From Collinsella sp. AF25-2LB (GTDB taxonomy: Bacteria; Actinomycetota; Coriobacteriia; Coriobacteriales; Coriobacteriaceae), in the NCBI RefSeq assembly GCF_003458415.1, contig NZ_QRUF01000010.1, positions 1 through 64,000 on the forward strand: a DNA stretch of 64,000 bases. The letters are read 5' to 3'. Positions 16,672 through 24,964 of the stretch are shown piece by piece (within the stretch, counting starts at the first letter, position 1; each line of letters opens with the position of its first letter). The position numbers and the translations under genes were made by a program. The notes below the pieces were generated by a model. The model was not told where the DNA came from. It ran no database searches and worked only from the letters and a program-made list of their open reading frames with translations.

Positions 16672-17860
16672 TTAGATCAATAATCGTGTCGTCTTCCGTG
16701 CGGTTTTCATCGATTTTTGCGAACATGTCGCATTCCCAAGCCCCATTGATTTCCTCAGCAAGGGCCCCGACGTGTTGCATGTCGTCGGGTTCGGGCACAT
16801 CGTTGATGCTCGGGTCATCAGCTTGCGGATATTGGCTTGCAATTTCGCGCTTGGCGGCCTCTTCTTCTTTGAGTGTCTCCAGGACGCGGCGACCGTATTC
16901 GAAGTAGCGCCGCAAGACAAATTGACGAAGAGTTTCTTGCAGGATGGCGAAGTTATCCGGGAGTCGACCGGGCCATATCTTCTCGCGAATGCGAATCGCT
17001 TCCATGACCCGTTTAAAAGCGGACTGTTTGAAAAACGAATGACGATTAACTGTGATAACGGCATATCCCATGTTTCGCAGCGTGTTTCGGCGCTCCTCGT
17101 CAATTGATTGCTGCTCGGGTTCGTCGTGGTAAAAGCCGTTGTATTCGATATCGGTCATCGAATTTTCGAGCAGCGCGTCGAGGTAGAAAACCGTCCGTCG
17201 CGTTAGGGCGGCGTATCTTTTGGGGACTGGGATTGGATAATCCGTTTTGATAGCGCGTATGGCTAAGCCACCCATTGACTTGGGCATTGTCAGCATCATG
17301 ACAAACGCCGTTTCGAGTGGGGAGCGACAGCCTTCGTGTACATAAGAAAGTGCCTTAAGTGCTTTATTAGATCCACGATACCCCGGTGCCTCTGAAAAGA
17401 AGGCTCTGAGCTCTTCAACGCTGGTTAGGGCTGGGCGCTCGCGATATTGAGTTTCGTCGGACGTTCCAAGCGCGTAGGAGCCGCAGATTTCAAAGTAATA
17501 CTCAACGAGCTCCGAAAGGTTGAGGTCGGCTGTTGCTTCTAACGCGCACAGCTTGATATCGACGATGTAGACGTTCGGCTCGAGTTCTAGGTAGCTTTCT
17601 GCATCAAACGTATAGTGCGTGCAGTGGCAGATGCAGCCCTTGCGGTGCCTTTTGGCATTATTGGAAAACGTCAGCACATGGATACGTTCAGAATCGACAT
17701 TCTTTCTGTTGAGCCATGCTCGTGCCGCTTCCAGGTCGGACGTGGTCGGCGCAGACACCCTGATCTTTTCCATAGGTATGGGACCGGTCGCGTAGCTTGC
17801 GAGCGAGTTGGCTGTTTGGTATACAGCGCGTGCCGTGGTATGTGACAGAATGATTCCCAT
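16652..17860 (-). CDS. VSR/DUF559-like PD-(D/E)xK nuclease-fold protein
   Basis: About 402 residues from MGIILSHTTARAVY. The middle carries RSPLETAFVMMLTMPKSMGGL. Further on, IEYNGFYHDEPE and then ERRNTLRNMGYAVITVNRH fit the pattern (E/D)xDGxxH...R...L...Gxxv seen in Vsr/DUF559 endonuclease domains; the usual Asp of the DG pair is Asn here. The N-terminal half has CICHCTHYTF and looks like the AbiEi-like part of some Coriobacteriia proteins. The start is uncertain (17890 or 18082 also possible, no good ribosome site). GC content is visibly lower than the neighbours, so acquisition by transfer is likely. It is an orphan gene bracketed by 29-bp repeats. A role in defence or mobility is conjecture. 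Confidence 0.6.
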   Translation of the reverse strand: MGIILSHTTARAVYQTANSLASYATGPIPMEKIRVSAPTTSDLEAARAWLNRKNVDSERIHVLTFSNNAKRHRKGCICHCTHYTFDAESYLELEPNVYIVDIKLCALEATADLNLSELVEYYFEICGSYALGTSDETQYRERPALTSVEELRAFFSEAPGYRGSNKALKALSYVHEGCRSPLETAFVMMLTMPKSMGGLAIRAIKTDYPIPVPKRYAALTRRTVFYLDALLENSMTDIEYNGFYHDEPEQQSIDEERRNTLRNMGYAVITVNRHSFFKQSAFKRVMEAIRIREKIWPGRLPDNFAILQETLRQFVLRRYFEYGRRVLETLKEEEAAKREIASQYPQADDPSINDVPEPDDMQHVGALAEEINGAWECDMFAKIDENRTEDDTIIDLIENSLF

Positions 17861-18071
17861 ACGCGCATGATGGCATAGCGGACGCCGCATACGCCCGAAA
17901 CTTCGGGCAACGGTATTGGGGCGCGGCTTATCTTCTGCGAACGGTGGGTTTTTGAGCTGTCGTATTGAGGGAGCAGCTTTGGCTGGGGAGGTTTCTGCCG
18001 GCTGCCCCTTTTTGATGAACTTTAGTTGCGGATTCGTAGCTTCTAAGCGTTTTTGCCGACCGCTCAGATGC

Positions 18072-18100
18072 CTCACCAACATAATTTGAGTTATTCGGCC
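18072..18100 (-). repeat. 29-bp repeat, copy C
   Basis: Read on the minus strand it begins GGCCGAATAACTCAAATTAT. It forms an inverted pair with copy D across a 134-base AT-rich spacer (18101-18234) in which I see no gene. Confidence 0.7.
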
Positions 18101-18234
18101 TTATCCTATACAAATAGGTGCGATCGCAACGTCCTATTCGAATTGATTCAGGTAGATTTATGGGGCTTGGTTGCGAAATTAAGGCGATTTTAGCTTCGAT
18201 TGCGGTTCAAGGGGCCTTGACTAGTGGTTCAGCT

Positions 18235-18263
18235 GGCCGAACAACTCGAAAAATGTAGGTGGG
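18235..18263 (+). repeat. 29-bp repeat, copy D
   Basis: Begins GGCCGAACAACTCGAAAAAT on the plus strand; 25 of 29 positions match copy B. It is the rightmost copy and precedes the terminator of the exonuclease gene. Confidence 0.75.
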
Positions 18264-18310
18264 CCAACCTGCCGACTATGTGAAGCACGCGTATTTGCTC
18301 GTTTTGATGA

Positions 18311-18345
18311 AAACTAGGGTGCAGCATAAGGCTGCGCCCTAGTTT
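18311..18345. terminator. Hairpin terminator of the exonuclease gene
   Basis: AAACTAGGGTGCAGC pairs with GCTGCGCCCTAGTTT across a short loop. It lies 65 bases past the stop codon of the minus-strand exonuclease gene. Confidence 0.7.
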
Positions 18346-18410
18346 ACTGCGTGTCGGTGTGCCCAGACGGATTGCGCTGTGCCTGGCAGGCGCTCCCGCA
18401 GATGGATCGG

Positions 18411-19379
18411 TTATTTCGCGAATAGGTTCTTGAGGTTGAACTCGGCCTGAACCGTGCGGAGCATGAGGTCGGTGTCGTCGAGGCCCAGGTGCTGCTCGTT
18501 GGCGTCGGCGGCGAGGGTGCCACGGCGGCGCGCCCAGTTCTCGAGCGCGGCGGGCGCGGACTCGCGGGGGAGCGAGCGGACGTCGGCATCCAGGCTGCGG
18601 CAGATCTGGCGCGAGTCGATGACGATGATCTTGCCGGCGCGGCGTGCCTCGGCGTAACCGTCCAGGTGGATCTTGAACCAACTGTCTTCGAACGCGGCGT
18701 TATGCGCCATGTACGGGTACTTCTTCATAAGTTTGAGCAGCTGCTTCTGCAGTTCCTTGTTCTCGCGGAATGGTTTTTTGCCGTCGATGTCGTCCCAGGT
18801 AATGTGATGGATGTTCGATAGCGGCACATCCTCGCCGCGGTAGATGTCGGGCAGGCCGCAGTAGTGTGCCTCGGCGTCATGCGGGACGGCGTCGCTGGTG
18901 AGCTCCATGATCTCCCAGCCCACGTTGATGATATAGCCGCGCTCGGGTGCACGGCCGGTGGTCTCGATGTCGATACCGAGCACGGTGCCCTGGATGGGCT
19001 TGCGGGCGTAGGCCACGCCGAGCGCGTCGCGGTCGCCGCGGATTTCGCGCATAACGGACGCGGCGGTGCGCTTTTGCATCTTGCCGATGGCGGCGCAGGT
19101 GTCGGCATCGGACAGGCCGCGCGAAAGCGTCGCGGGCGTCACGTTGCGCAGGCGTGCCTCGCCAATCTGGTCGCACAGGTCGCGGTTGCGGTCAGCCAGG
19201 TCGCGCACGGTGGCAAAGTCGAAGCTGGGGTCGCCCTCGGCGGTAAAGTACTCGGTTTCGAGCACCTTAAGGGCCTCTTCGCCCTTCTGGCGCTCGGACT
19301 CCATGGCGCCGTGATCGCCATAGATAAACATGGGAATAAACGGCTGGCGCTCGTATTCGAGTGCTTGTGAAACGTTCAT
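18411..19379 (-). CDS. DEDDh 3'-5' exonuclease domain protein
   Basis: A 322-residue protein with an uncharacterised helical N-terminal part (1-125) and a DnaQ-like exonuclease domain. ExoI is LGIDIETTG, ExoII is AHNAAFEDSW, and the ExoIII-like end is EQHLGLDDTDLM, giving the DEDDh ligand set. Such stand-alone domains degrade ssDNA or small RNAs, or proofread; the partner is unknown. The N-terminal region contains RNVTPATLSRGLSDADTCAAIGKM, which I do not recognise. The ATG is preceded by CAAGGAGCAG. It is monocistronic. Confidence 0.82.
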   Translation of the reverse strand: MNVSQALEYERQPFIPMFIYGDHGAMESERQKGEEALKVLETEYFTAEGDPSFDFATVRDLADRNRDLCDQIGEARLRNVTPATLSRGLSDADTCAAIGKMQKRTAASVMREIRGDRDALGVAYARKPIQGTVLGIDIETTGRAPERGYIINVGWEIMELTSDAVPHDAEAHYCGLPDIYRGEDVPLSNIHHITWDDIDGKKPFRENKELQKQLLKLMKKYPYMAHNAAFEDSWFKIHLDGYAEARRAGKIIVIDSRQICRSLDADVRSLPRESAPAALENWARRRGTLAADANEQHLGLDDTDLMLRTVQAEFNLKNLFAK

Positions 19380-19452
19380 ATAACTGCTCCTTGGACGGGC
19401 CGCACCGCGCGGCTCGGGTTCATTGAGATGTGGCGAGATGATAGTTTACCAT

Positions 19453-19520
19453 GGGCAACTATTGGCATCCCGCCTAGGACAACTACAATACCCTAGTTGA
19501 CCGCTAGGACTTTTACAATG
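19453..19520. promoter_or_regulatory. Repeated GGnnAACT units upstream of the metal exporter
   Basis: GGGCAACTATTGGCA (19453), CTAGGACAACTACAATACC (19474) and CTAGGACTTTTACAATG (19504) are related direct repeats, with a CTAGTTGACC unit between them in inverted sense. The first closely resembles the dyad at 12820 upstream of the MntR-like gene, so this may be an operator array for that regulator. Confidence 0.4.
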
Positions 19521-19551
19521 CTGCCGAAAGACACGAAAGGTTCCATCCGTC

Positions 19552-20646
19552 ATGGATTTGCTGATTGATATTCTGCTCGACGCCGGCAAGGACACGCTCG
19601 CGCTGGTGCCGTTCTTATTGGTGACATATCTGGCCCTCGAGACGCTCGAGCATGTGGCAGGCGAGCACGTCAACGGCGCCATCAAGCGTGCCGGCGCCGC
19701 TGGCCCCGTCGTTGGCTCGTTGCTGGGCATGGTGCCGCAGTGCGGCTTTTCGGCCATGGCGGCAACGCTGTACGCCGGTCGTGTCGTGACGCTGGGAACC
19801 CTGGTGGCGGTGTTTCTTTCGACCTCCGACGAGATGCTGCCGCTGCTACTTGCCGAGCAGGTTCCCGTGCAGACTATGGCGATGCTTTTGGCTTCGAAAG
19901 CGCTGATCGCACTGGTCACGGGCTTTATCGTAGATGCCGCCATTCGCGGTTTGCGTCGCAACGCTCGTGCGCATGCGGCGATTCGTCGTACCGTGCTGGG
20001 GACCGCGGTCAATCCGGCGCACGTTAACTGCGCGCACGATGACCACAGCGGCGGTGACATCATCGACGAGGTGGCCGAGGCGGGCGTGAGCGCCGATCAC
20101 ATCCATGAGCTGTGCGAGCGCGACCATTGCGGTTGTGATGACGACGAGGACGAGGACGAGCACGGGCATGGGTACGGTCACGATCACGGTCATGAGGGCG
20201 AGCATGAACACCATCATGGCCATGGTCACTCTCACTCCCATGAAGGCGCGCCCGTCCTGTCGATTATCCGCAGCGCCATCTCGCATACCGTGCAGGTATC
20301 GGTATTCATTTTCCTGGTGACGCTGATTTTGGTCGCCGTGCTCGAGACCTTTGGCGAATCTGCGATCGAGCAGTTCCTGCGTGGCAACGAGACGCTCGCC
20401 GTCCTGGGTTCGGCGCTTGTCGGCCTGATCCCCAACTGCTCGGCGAGCGTGGTCATTACGCAACTGTATTTGGAAGGCGCGCTGCAGCTGGCGCCGATGC
20501 TCGCCGGCACGCTCATTTCCGCCGGCGTGGGCTACCTGGTGCTGTTCCGCACCAACCGCAGCGCTCGCGAAAACGCCGTGTTCCTGGTCATGATGTATGT
20601 CATCGGCGCGGGCTGGGGCCTCGTCCTATCTGCCTTTGGCCTCTAA
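19552..20646 (+). CDS. DUF2899-family putative manganese/heavy-metal exporter
   Basis: A 364-residue membrane protein of the DUF2899 (ArsP_2-like) family, annotated in databases as putative manganese transporter. The two halves carry the paired motifs VPQCGFSAMAATLY and IPNCSASVVITQLY, each with Pro and Cys in a hydrophobic segment, consistent with an inverted internal duplication. Between them, residues about 190-235 form a cytoplasmic or external loop packed with His, Asp and Glu, a likely metal buffer. GAAAGG precedes the ATG. Substrate Mn versus other metals is an inference from family naming and from the shared upstream motif with the MntR-like gene. Confidence 0.82.
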   Translation: MDLLIDILLDAGKDTLALVPFLLVTYLALETLEHVAGEHVNGAIKRAGAAGPVVGSLLGMVPQCGFSAMAATLYAGRVVTLGTLVAVFLSTSDEMLPLLLAEQVPVQTMAMLLASKALIALVTGFIVDAAIRGLRRNARAHAAIRRTVLGTAVNPAHVNCAHDDHSGGDIIDEVAEAGVSADHIHELCERDHCGCDDDEDEDEHGHGYGHDHGHEGEHEHHHGHGHSHSHEGAPVLSIIRSAISHTVQVSVFIFLVTLILVAVLETFGESAIEQFLRGNETLAVLGSALVGLIPNCSASVVITQLYLEGALQLAPMLAGTLISAGVGYLVLFRTNRSARENAVFLVMMYVIGAGWGLVLSAFGL

Positions 20647-20654
20647 GTAGTCCT

Positions 20655-20735
20655 AACAAAACGGGCTTCAAAATAGCCATGCACGGCGTCTGCACAATGC
20701 GGCGACGCATGGCATTTTGAAGCCCGTTTTTTGTT
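20655..20735 (+). terminator. Long hairpin terminator
   Basis: AACAAAACGGGCTTCAAAAT at 20655 pairs with ATTTTGAAGCCCGTTTTTTGTT at its far end, with a GCCATGC/GCATGGC inner stem. It ends the exporter gene and faces the convergent YqxD-like gene. Confidence 0.8.
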
Positions 20736-20813
20736 GAGCCACGGATCCTGAGCGCTCACACCGTCCAAAACAAAAAGGCAGAGTTTTAGGCATGTCCCAA
20801 AAATCTGCCTTGG

Positions 20814-21296
20814 TTAGCGCAGCAGCTCGGTGAGGTTGCGCTTAAAGCGGGCGCGGTCTTCGCTGGTGAAGGCTGCTGGCCCGCGGGTGCGACCGCCAGC
20901 GCGGCGCACCTTCTTTTCCTCGTGACGAATAAACAGCTGCGTGTCGATGGTCGCCTTGTCGTACACGCGCCCGCGCACGCCGATGGCGGAGGCATCGCGG
21001 CCGAGCACCATGCTCGCCAGGCCAATGTCCTGCGTCACGACCACGTCGCCCGCCTGCAGACGTTCGACAATGGCAAAGTCGGCACTATCGGCGCCCACGC
21101 TCACATCGAGCGTGGTGACCCAAAAGCCGCGTCGCGCGTGCTCGGCATCACGTGGATCGTCGCGGCGAATGTGCCGCTCCAGGTTCTGCGTGCTGTTGCC
21201 GGCAATCACCACGGCGACGCCCGCCCGCCGCGCGCAGTCGATCGACTCGCGCGTGACCGGGCAGGCGTCAGCATCAATAAACAGCGTTCGCGGCAT
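20814..21296 (-). CDS. YaiI/YqxD family (DUF188) PIN-like protein
   Basis: A 160-residue protein of the UPF0178 family. The N-terminus MPRTLFIDADACPVTRE and the later GDVVVTQDIGLASMVLGRDA are family hallmarks with the acidic residues of a PIN-like nuclease site. The C-terminus is basic. Function is not established for the family. The start codon directly abuts the stop codon of the upstream DUF308 gene, so the two are translated from one mRNA. Confidence 0.9.
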   Translation of the reverse strand: MPRTLFIDADACPVTRESIDCARRAGVAVVIAGNSTQNLERHIRRDDPRDAEHARRGFWVTTLDVSVGADSADFAIVERLQAGDVVVTQDIGLASMVLGRDASAIGVRGRVYDKATIDTQLFIRHEEKKVRRAGGRTRGPAAFTSEDRARFKRNLTELLR

Positions 21297-21899
21297 CTAG
21301 CGCACCAGCTTGCCAAAGCGGATAGCGCGAATAATCAGCGTCACCCCAAACACCAGGAGCGCGGCGCCGCTAAAGATGACGAGCATCTTTGCCGACCACA
21401 GTGGATAGATAAACACGAACATGCCGGCGATGATGGAGAGCGCGCCGCTCAGGATGGCAAGGGCGCGGTTAGACGAAAGCTCGGACTCCAGAATGGACAT
21501 GACACCTTCGACGATCCAGCCAAAACCGGCCACGACCACCACGAGCGTGGTGAGCGTCGCGGTCGAGAAGGCCTGGTTGCGCAGGATTATGACGCCGCCC
21601 AGGATGATGAGCAGGTTGGAGATGATGCTCGTGACGCGCCAGCCGGCGGGCAGCAGCGGCTCAAAAATGGCGGTGAACAGCCTGACGCCAGCCGTGATCA
21701 CAAAGTAGAAGCCCAGGACGGTCGTCAGGAAGACGAGGGACTTGGCGGGCGCAAACAGCAGCGCGATGCCGGCAAGCAGCGCGATGACGCCCGTGACGGC
21801 GTAGATCCAGCGCACGGCCTTGATTGCCTTGCCTGCCATGCTTTTCTCGTCAAATCCAAACAGATTCGACTGCTGGTCGTCGTTCTTAAAGATGCCCAT
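21297..21899 (-). CDS. DUF308/HdeD-family membrane protein
   Basis: A 200-residue protein with six predicted membrane segments arranged in short hydrophobic pairs, typical of HdeD-like DUF308 proteins; it starts MGIFKNDDQQSN with a short hydrophilic tail. In E. coli HdeD helps acid resistance at high density, but the role here is unknown. The ATG at 21899 follows GGAAAGGAGACCTC. It is first gene of the DUF308-YqxD pair. Confidence 0.8.
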   Translation of the reverse strand: MGIFKNDDQQSNLFGFDEKSMAGKAIKAVRWIYAVTGVIALLAGIALLFAPAKSLVFLTTVLGFYFVITAGVRLFTAIFEPLLPAGWRVTSIISNLLIILGGVIILRNQAFSTATLTTLVVVVAGFGWIVEGVMSILESELSSNRALAILSGALSIIAGMFVFIYPLWSAKMLVIFSGAALLVFGVTLIIRAIRFGKLVR

Positions 21900-22161
21900 G
21901 AGGTCTCCTTTCCGCGCGGCGTTTGCCGTCATTGTTGTTTTTGCGGCGTATGTCGCAGTTGCTACAACAAGTATCGCCTAAAGGCACCGGCGTATGGGTC
22001 GGGGAGGGCGAAGTGTAACCCAAAGGTCCCGATTTGTTCTCGTTGTTCCCCATGTCGCGTTTTTCTATTCAACAGGTGTAGAACATTGCGGCTCTGTTCG
22101 TTATTGCCTGCGTTTTAGGTTAGATTTTCCTAAGAACAATTGCCTTGTATTGGGGGTCTCT

Positions 22162-22833
22162 ATGAACGAAGCTGTTCCCGCGGCGCCGTCGAGCGTGGAG
22201 TTGATGGCAAAGCAAGGTTGCGAAAAGCTCGGTCTGGAATCGTTTGACGCGCTGGTCCGTCGTGCCCGCACATGCCGTCGATTTGACGAGTCCATGCGCG
22301 TACCGCGCGAGTTTTTGCTTGAGCTGGCAGAGCTGGCGCACCTGGCTCCCTGCGGCGCTAATGCTCAGCGTCTGCGTTTTCATGTGGTGAGCGACGCCGA
22401 GGACTGCGCTCGTGTGTTTGACGAGCTCGCATGGGCCGGCGCGCTCAAGGACTGGCCGGGCCCTGCCGAGGGCGAGCGCCCGACCGGCTACATCGCGATT
22501 CTTGCCGAGCGCGCCGTTCCCGGCAAGCCCGCCGCGCCTATCACCGAGGTCGACACGGGCATCGCGGCTCAGACGATGATGCTCGCCGCGCGCAGCGCAA
22601 CGCCCGAGGTGGCGGCTTGCATGTTCAAGGCCTTTACGCCCCGCGCAATCGATGCCATGGGGCTCGATAACGACAGATACGAGCTCAAGCTGATCATGGC
22701 GTTTGGCGTTCCGGCCGAAACGCAGATCATCGATGCGATCGATTCCAACCCGGATGGTTCTATCAATTACTGGCGCGATGGGGCGCAGGTGCATCACGTG
22801 CCCAAGCGTCCGCTTGCCGACGTGCTGCTGTAG
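22162..22833 (+). CDS. Nitroreductase family protein
   Basis: A 223-residue FMN-dependent oxidoreductase of the nitroreductase fold. The N-terminal RRARTCRRFDESMRVP is the FMN-phosphate-binding RRSIRxF-like motif, followed by APCGANAQRLRFHVV (family SPSxxNxQPW/F), and DTGIAAQTMMLAA in the dimer helix. It likely reduces nitro compounds, quinones or similar using NAD(P)H. Start chosen at the ATG after GGGGGTCTCT. In-frame codons lie upstream but without a ribosome site. It is followed by a repeat copy and the phosphatase pair. Confidence 0.85.
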   Translation: MNEAVPAAPSSVELMAKQGCEKLGLESFDALVRRARTCRRFDESMRVPREFLLELAELAHLAPCGANAQRLRFHVVSDAEDCARVFDELAWAGALKDWPGPAEGERPTGYIAILAERAVPGKPAAPITEVDTGIAAQTMMLAARSATPEVAACMFKAFTPRAIDAMGLDNDRYELKLIMAFGVPAETQIIDAIDSNPDGSINYWRDGAQVHHVPKRPLADVLL

Positions 22834-22868
22834 TTGTGCGTCGTTGCGGCGCAATCCGGCGGCAAAAT

Positions 22869-22901
22869 CACCACAAAGACTCCTGTCCCCTTTGTGGTGG
22901 T
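22869..22901. repeat. CCACCACAAAG hairpin repeat, copy 2
   Basis: CACCACAAAG...CTTTGTGGTGG with the loop in reverse sense (TCCTGTCCC). It ends 15 bases before the GTG start of the next gene. Confidence 0.8.
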
Positions 22902-22916
22902 ACGAGGGGAGGGCAT

Positions 22917-23459
22917 GTGGCCGATCTGTATTTGGTGCGGCATGGGCAGACTGAGCTCAATGTGCAGAGCATTTTGCAGGGCTGGCACGATTCGCCGCTT
23001 ACGGCGCGCGGGCGTCAGCAGGCGCTGGCGACGCGCGCGGCGTTTGAGGCGTGCGGCGTGGCCTTTGACCATGTGTATTCCTCCCCGTTGGGCCGGGCGC
23101 GGCGTACGGCTGAGCTAATTGCTGGTGAGGGCCGCTCGATAGAGCTGGTCGATGACCTGCGCGAGTGGCATTTGGGCTCGCTGGAGGGTACATCAAATCG
23201 CGAGATGCCGCCGCAGCCCTGGGGCGATTATCCGGTGGCCTTTGGCGGCGAGTCGGAAGTGCAGCTTCAGTCGCGCATGGTCGCGGCGCTGTCCCGCATC
23301 ATGGCCAGGCCGCAGCACGACTGCGTGCTGGCGGTTTCCCACGGCTCAGCCTGCCAGGAGTTTCTTGAGTATGTGACTGGCGAGGGAGAACTACCCGACA
23401 ACGGTGCCGTGCTTCATTTTGGCTATTGCGACGGGGCGTTTTCGCTCTTGGGTTGGTAA
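22917..23459 (+). CDS. Histidine phosphatase family protein, paralog 1
   Basis: Phosphoglycerate-mutase-like phosphatase of 180 residues. The catalytic motif LVRHGQTELN is at the very N-terminus, with the second His in AVSHGSACQEF and the acid at LREWHLGSLEG. The GTG start at 22917 is chosen because GAGGGGAGGGCAT precedes it and because longer frames run into the repeat. It is followed 17 bases later by a close paralog. Substrates of such small members vary (cobalamin, phosphosugars, phosphoproteins) and cannot be assigned. Confidence 0.85.
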   Translation: MADLYLVRHGQTELNVQSILQGWHDSPLTARGRQQALATRAAFEACGVAFDHVYSSPLGRARRTAELIAGEGRSIELVDDLREWHLGSLEGTSNREMPPQPWGDYPVAFGGESEVQLQSRMVAALSRIMARPQHDCVLAVSHGSACQEFLEYVTGEGELPDNGAVLHFGYCDGAFSLLGW

Positions 23460-23476
23460 CGAACGAAAGGACCCCT

Positions 23477-24112
23477 ATGAATAAAGATCTGTATCTGGTC
23501 CGTCATGGGCAGACAATATTCAACCTTAAGCGTATTATTCAGGGCTGGAGTGACTCGCCGCTTACGCAGTTGGGATGCGACCAGGCGGCGCGTGCCGGCA
23601 TGTTTTTGCGTGCGCGCGGCATTGAGCCCGATCATGCCTACACCTCCACACTTCATCGCACCGAGCAGACTATCGCCAACCTGTGGCCGGGCTTGGCGTA
23701 CGAGCGTCTGGACGGACTGCGCGAGTGGTTCTTTGGCGACTTTGAGGCCGAGCGCGTGATGCTTATGCCCGAGCGCCCGTGGCGCGATTTCTATCGTCAG
23801 TTTGGCGGCGAGGGCCAGATGCAGGTGCGCGAGCGCATGGTGGCGACGCTGACCGAGCTTATGCAGCGTCCGGACCATGCGTGCGTGCTCGCGGTAAGTC
23901 ATGGCTCGGCTATCAAGGAGTTTATGGATCACGTGAAGGGCGCGGCGGCAGACGAGCGCGACCGTGTGCCGGGCAACTGCTCGGTGCTGCACTTTGCGTT
24001 TGACGACGAATCCGACACGTTTGAGCTGATTGAGATTTTTACGCAGGAGGATTACGCACGCGAGCTGGGCCTTGAACCGCTTGTGGCTACTGCAGGTCCG
24101 CAGCGCGGATAA
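23477..24112 (+). CDS. Histidine phosphatase family protein, paralog 2
   Basis: A 211-residue member with LVRHGQTIFNLK at the start, the acid/His region LREWFFGDFEAE and AVSHGSAIKEF. It is clearly a tandem paralog of the preceding gene (shared IIQGW/ILQGW, SDSPLT/HDSPLT, same motif spacing) with a longer C-terminal end. GAAAGGACCCCT precedes the ATG. The pair probably arose by duplication. Confidence 0.87.
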   Translation: MNKDLYLVRHGQTIFNLKRIIQGWSDSPLTQLGCDQAARAGMFLRARGIEPDHAYTSTLHRTEQTIANLWPGLAYERLDGLREWFFGDFEAERVMLMPERPWRDFYRQFGGEGQMQVRERMVATLTELMQRPDHACVLAVSHGSAIKEFMDHVKGAAADERDRVPGNCSVLHFAFDDESDTFELIEIFTQEDYARELGLEPLVATAGPQRG

Positions 24113-24159
24113 CGCGAGCGTGGCGGCTCGGGTCGCCGGCATAACTTCTCGACGCAAAA

Positions 24160-24196
24160 GGGGCGGAGATACATGTACCTGCTGCATCTCCGCCCC
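24160..24196. terminator. Bidirectional hairpin terminator
   Basis: GGGGCGGAGAT pairs with ATCTCCGCCCC. A-runs on the left and TGTTTGTT on the right allow it to serve the converging phosphatase and DUF1015-like genes. Confidence 0.75.
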
Positions 24197-24241
24197 CTGT
24201 TTGTTGAGCTGCCGATTTTTGTGCTGCGTGGTCTGGTCTTG

Positions 24242-24925
24242 CTAGAACCGCGCGACTTGGTGCGTGAGCAGACCCGTCGGAACCTGCGGCGCGGCGCCGG
24301 CGATCTGCGCGGCGGGGAACAGTGCGGCTACAGCAAAGTTGAACGGCTCTTTGCCCGTGTAGGTGCCGGCAGCATGGGCATCGTCGGCCAGGAGCTGTGA
24401 TGCCTCGACTAGTGCGGCAGCGTAGGCAGGGTCGTCGGCCAGTGCCGGCTCCGGCGCCTGGTCGAGCATGGCACGGATGGCGCCGACGGCGTCCTCGCGC
24501 TTGACCTCCCACACGCGGTGCGTAATGCCCGCGGGGTCGGTGACGGCGTAGAGCGAGGCGCCCTCTTTGGCAGCGCCCAGGATGATGTCCATGACGGGCG
24601 ACGCCTCGTAGGCGAGCGACACGGGGCGCGGCTGAACTTTGAGTTCGGCGATCGCGTGCGCAGCGGCGGCCACGTCGGCGCTGGCATCGCCCTTGCCGCC
24701 CGCAAGTACACTCGTCGGGCAGATCGCCACGACACCCGTCACACGTCCCGGCTCGCCCGAGCATTCGTACACGTAATACGCCGCACCCGGGTCCTTGAGC
24801 ATCAGACCATCGGCAATGGCTCCGCGCAGAGCATCGTTGCCGCTCAGGATGCTGCCCATTGCAGGCAGCGCCTCGAGCACGCGGTCCTGAGCCGGGCGGA
24901 TGCAGGGAAACGGAAGTGCTTTCAT
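24242..24925 (-). CDS. Short DUF1015-like protein
   Basis: A 227-residue protein starting MKALPFPCIRPAQDRV, which resembles the N-terminus of DUF1015 proteins (PFKALRP). Segments YYVYECSG, THRVWEV, DDPAYAAALVEAS and FNFAVAALFPA fall in the order of DUF1015 landmarks. The family is usually about 400 residues and carries an ADGHHRY motif, but here that position reads ADDPAYAA and the C-terminal half is missing. So it is either a reduced variant or a degenerate copy. The reading frame is intact. Confidence 0.5.
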   Translation of the reverse strand: MKALPFPCIRPAQDRVLEALPAMGSILSGNDALRGAIADGLMLKDPGAAYYVYECSGEPGRVTGVVAICPTSVLAGGKGDASADVAAAAHAIAELKVQPRPVSLAYEASPVMDIILGAAKEGASLYAVTDPAGITHRVWEVKREDAVGAIRAMLDQAPEPALADDPAYAAALVEASQLLADDAHAAGTYTGKEPFNFAVAALFPAAQIAGAAPQVPTGLLTHQVARF

Positions 24926-24964
24926 GGGCGGTCCTAACGCACGAGTCGGTTTGTTCGCGGCTTA

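Noticed and set aside
17861-18082. 74-residue upstream extension of the nuclease-like gene
   Set aside because: The extension starts inside repeat copy C, has no ribosome site and a low-complexity translation. The start at 17860 gives a sensible N-terminus.
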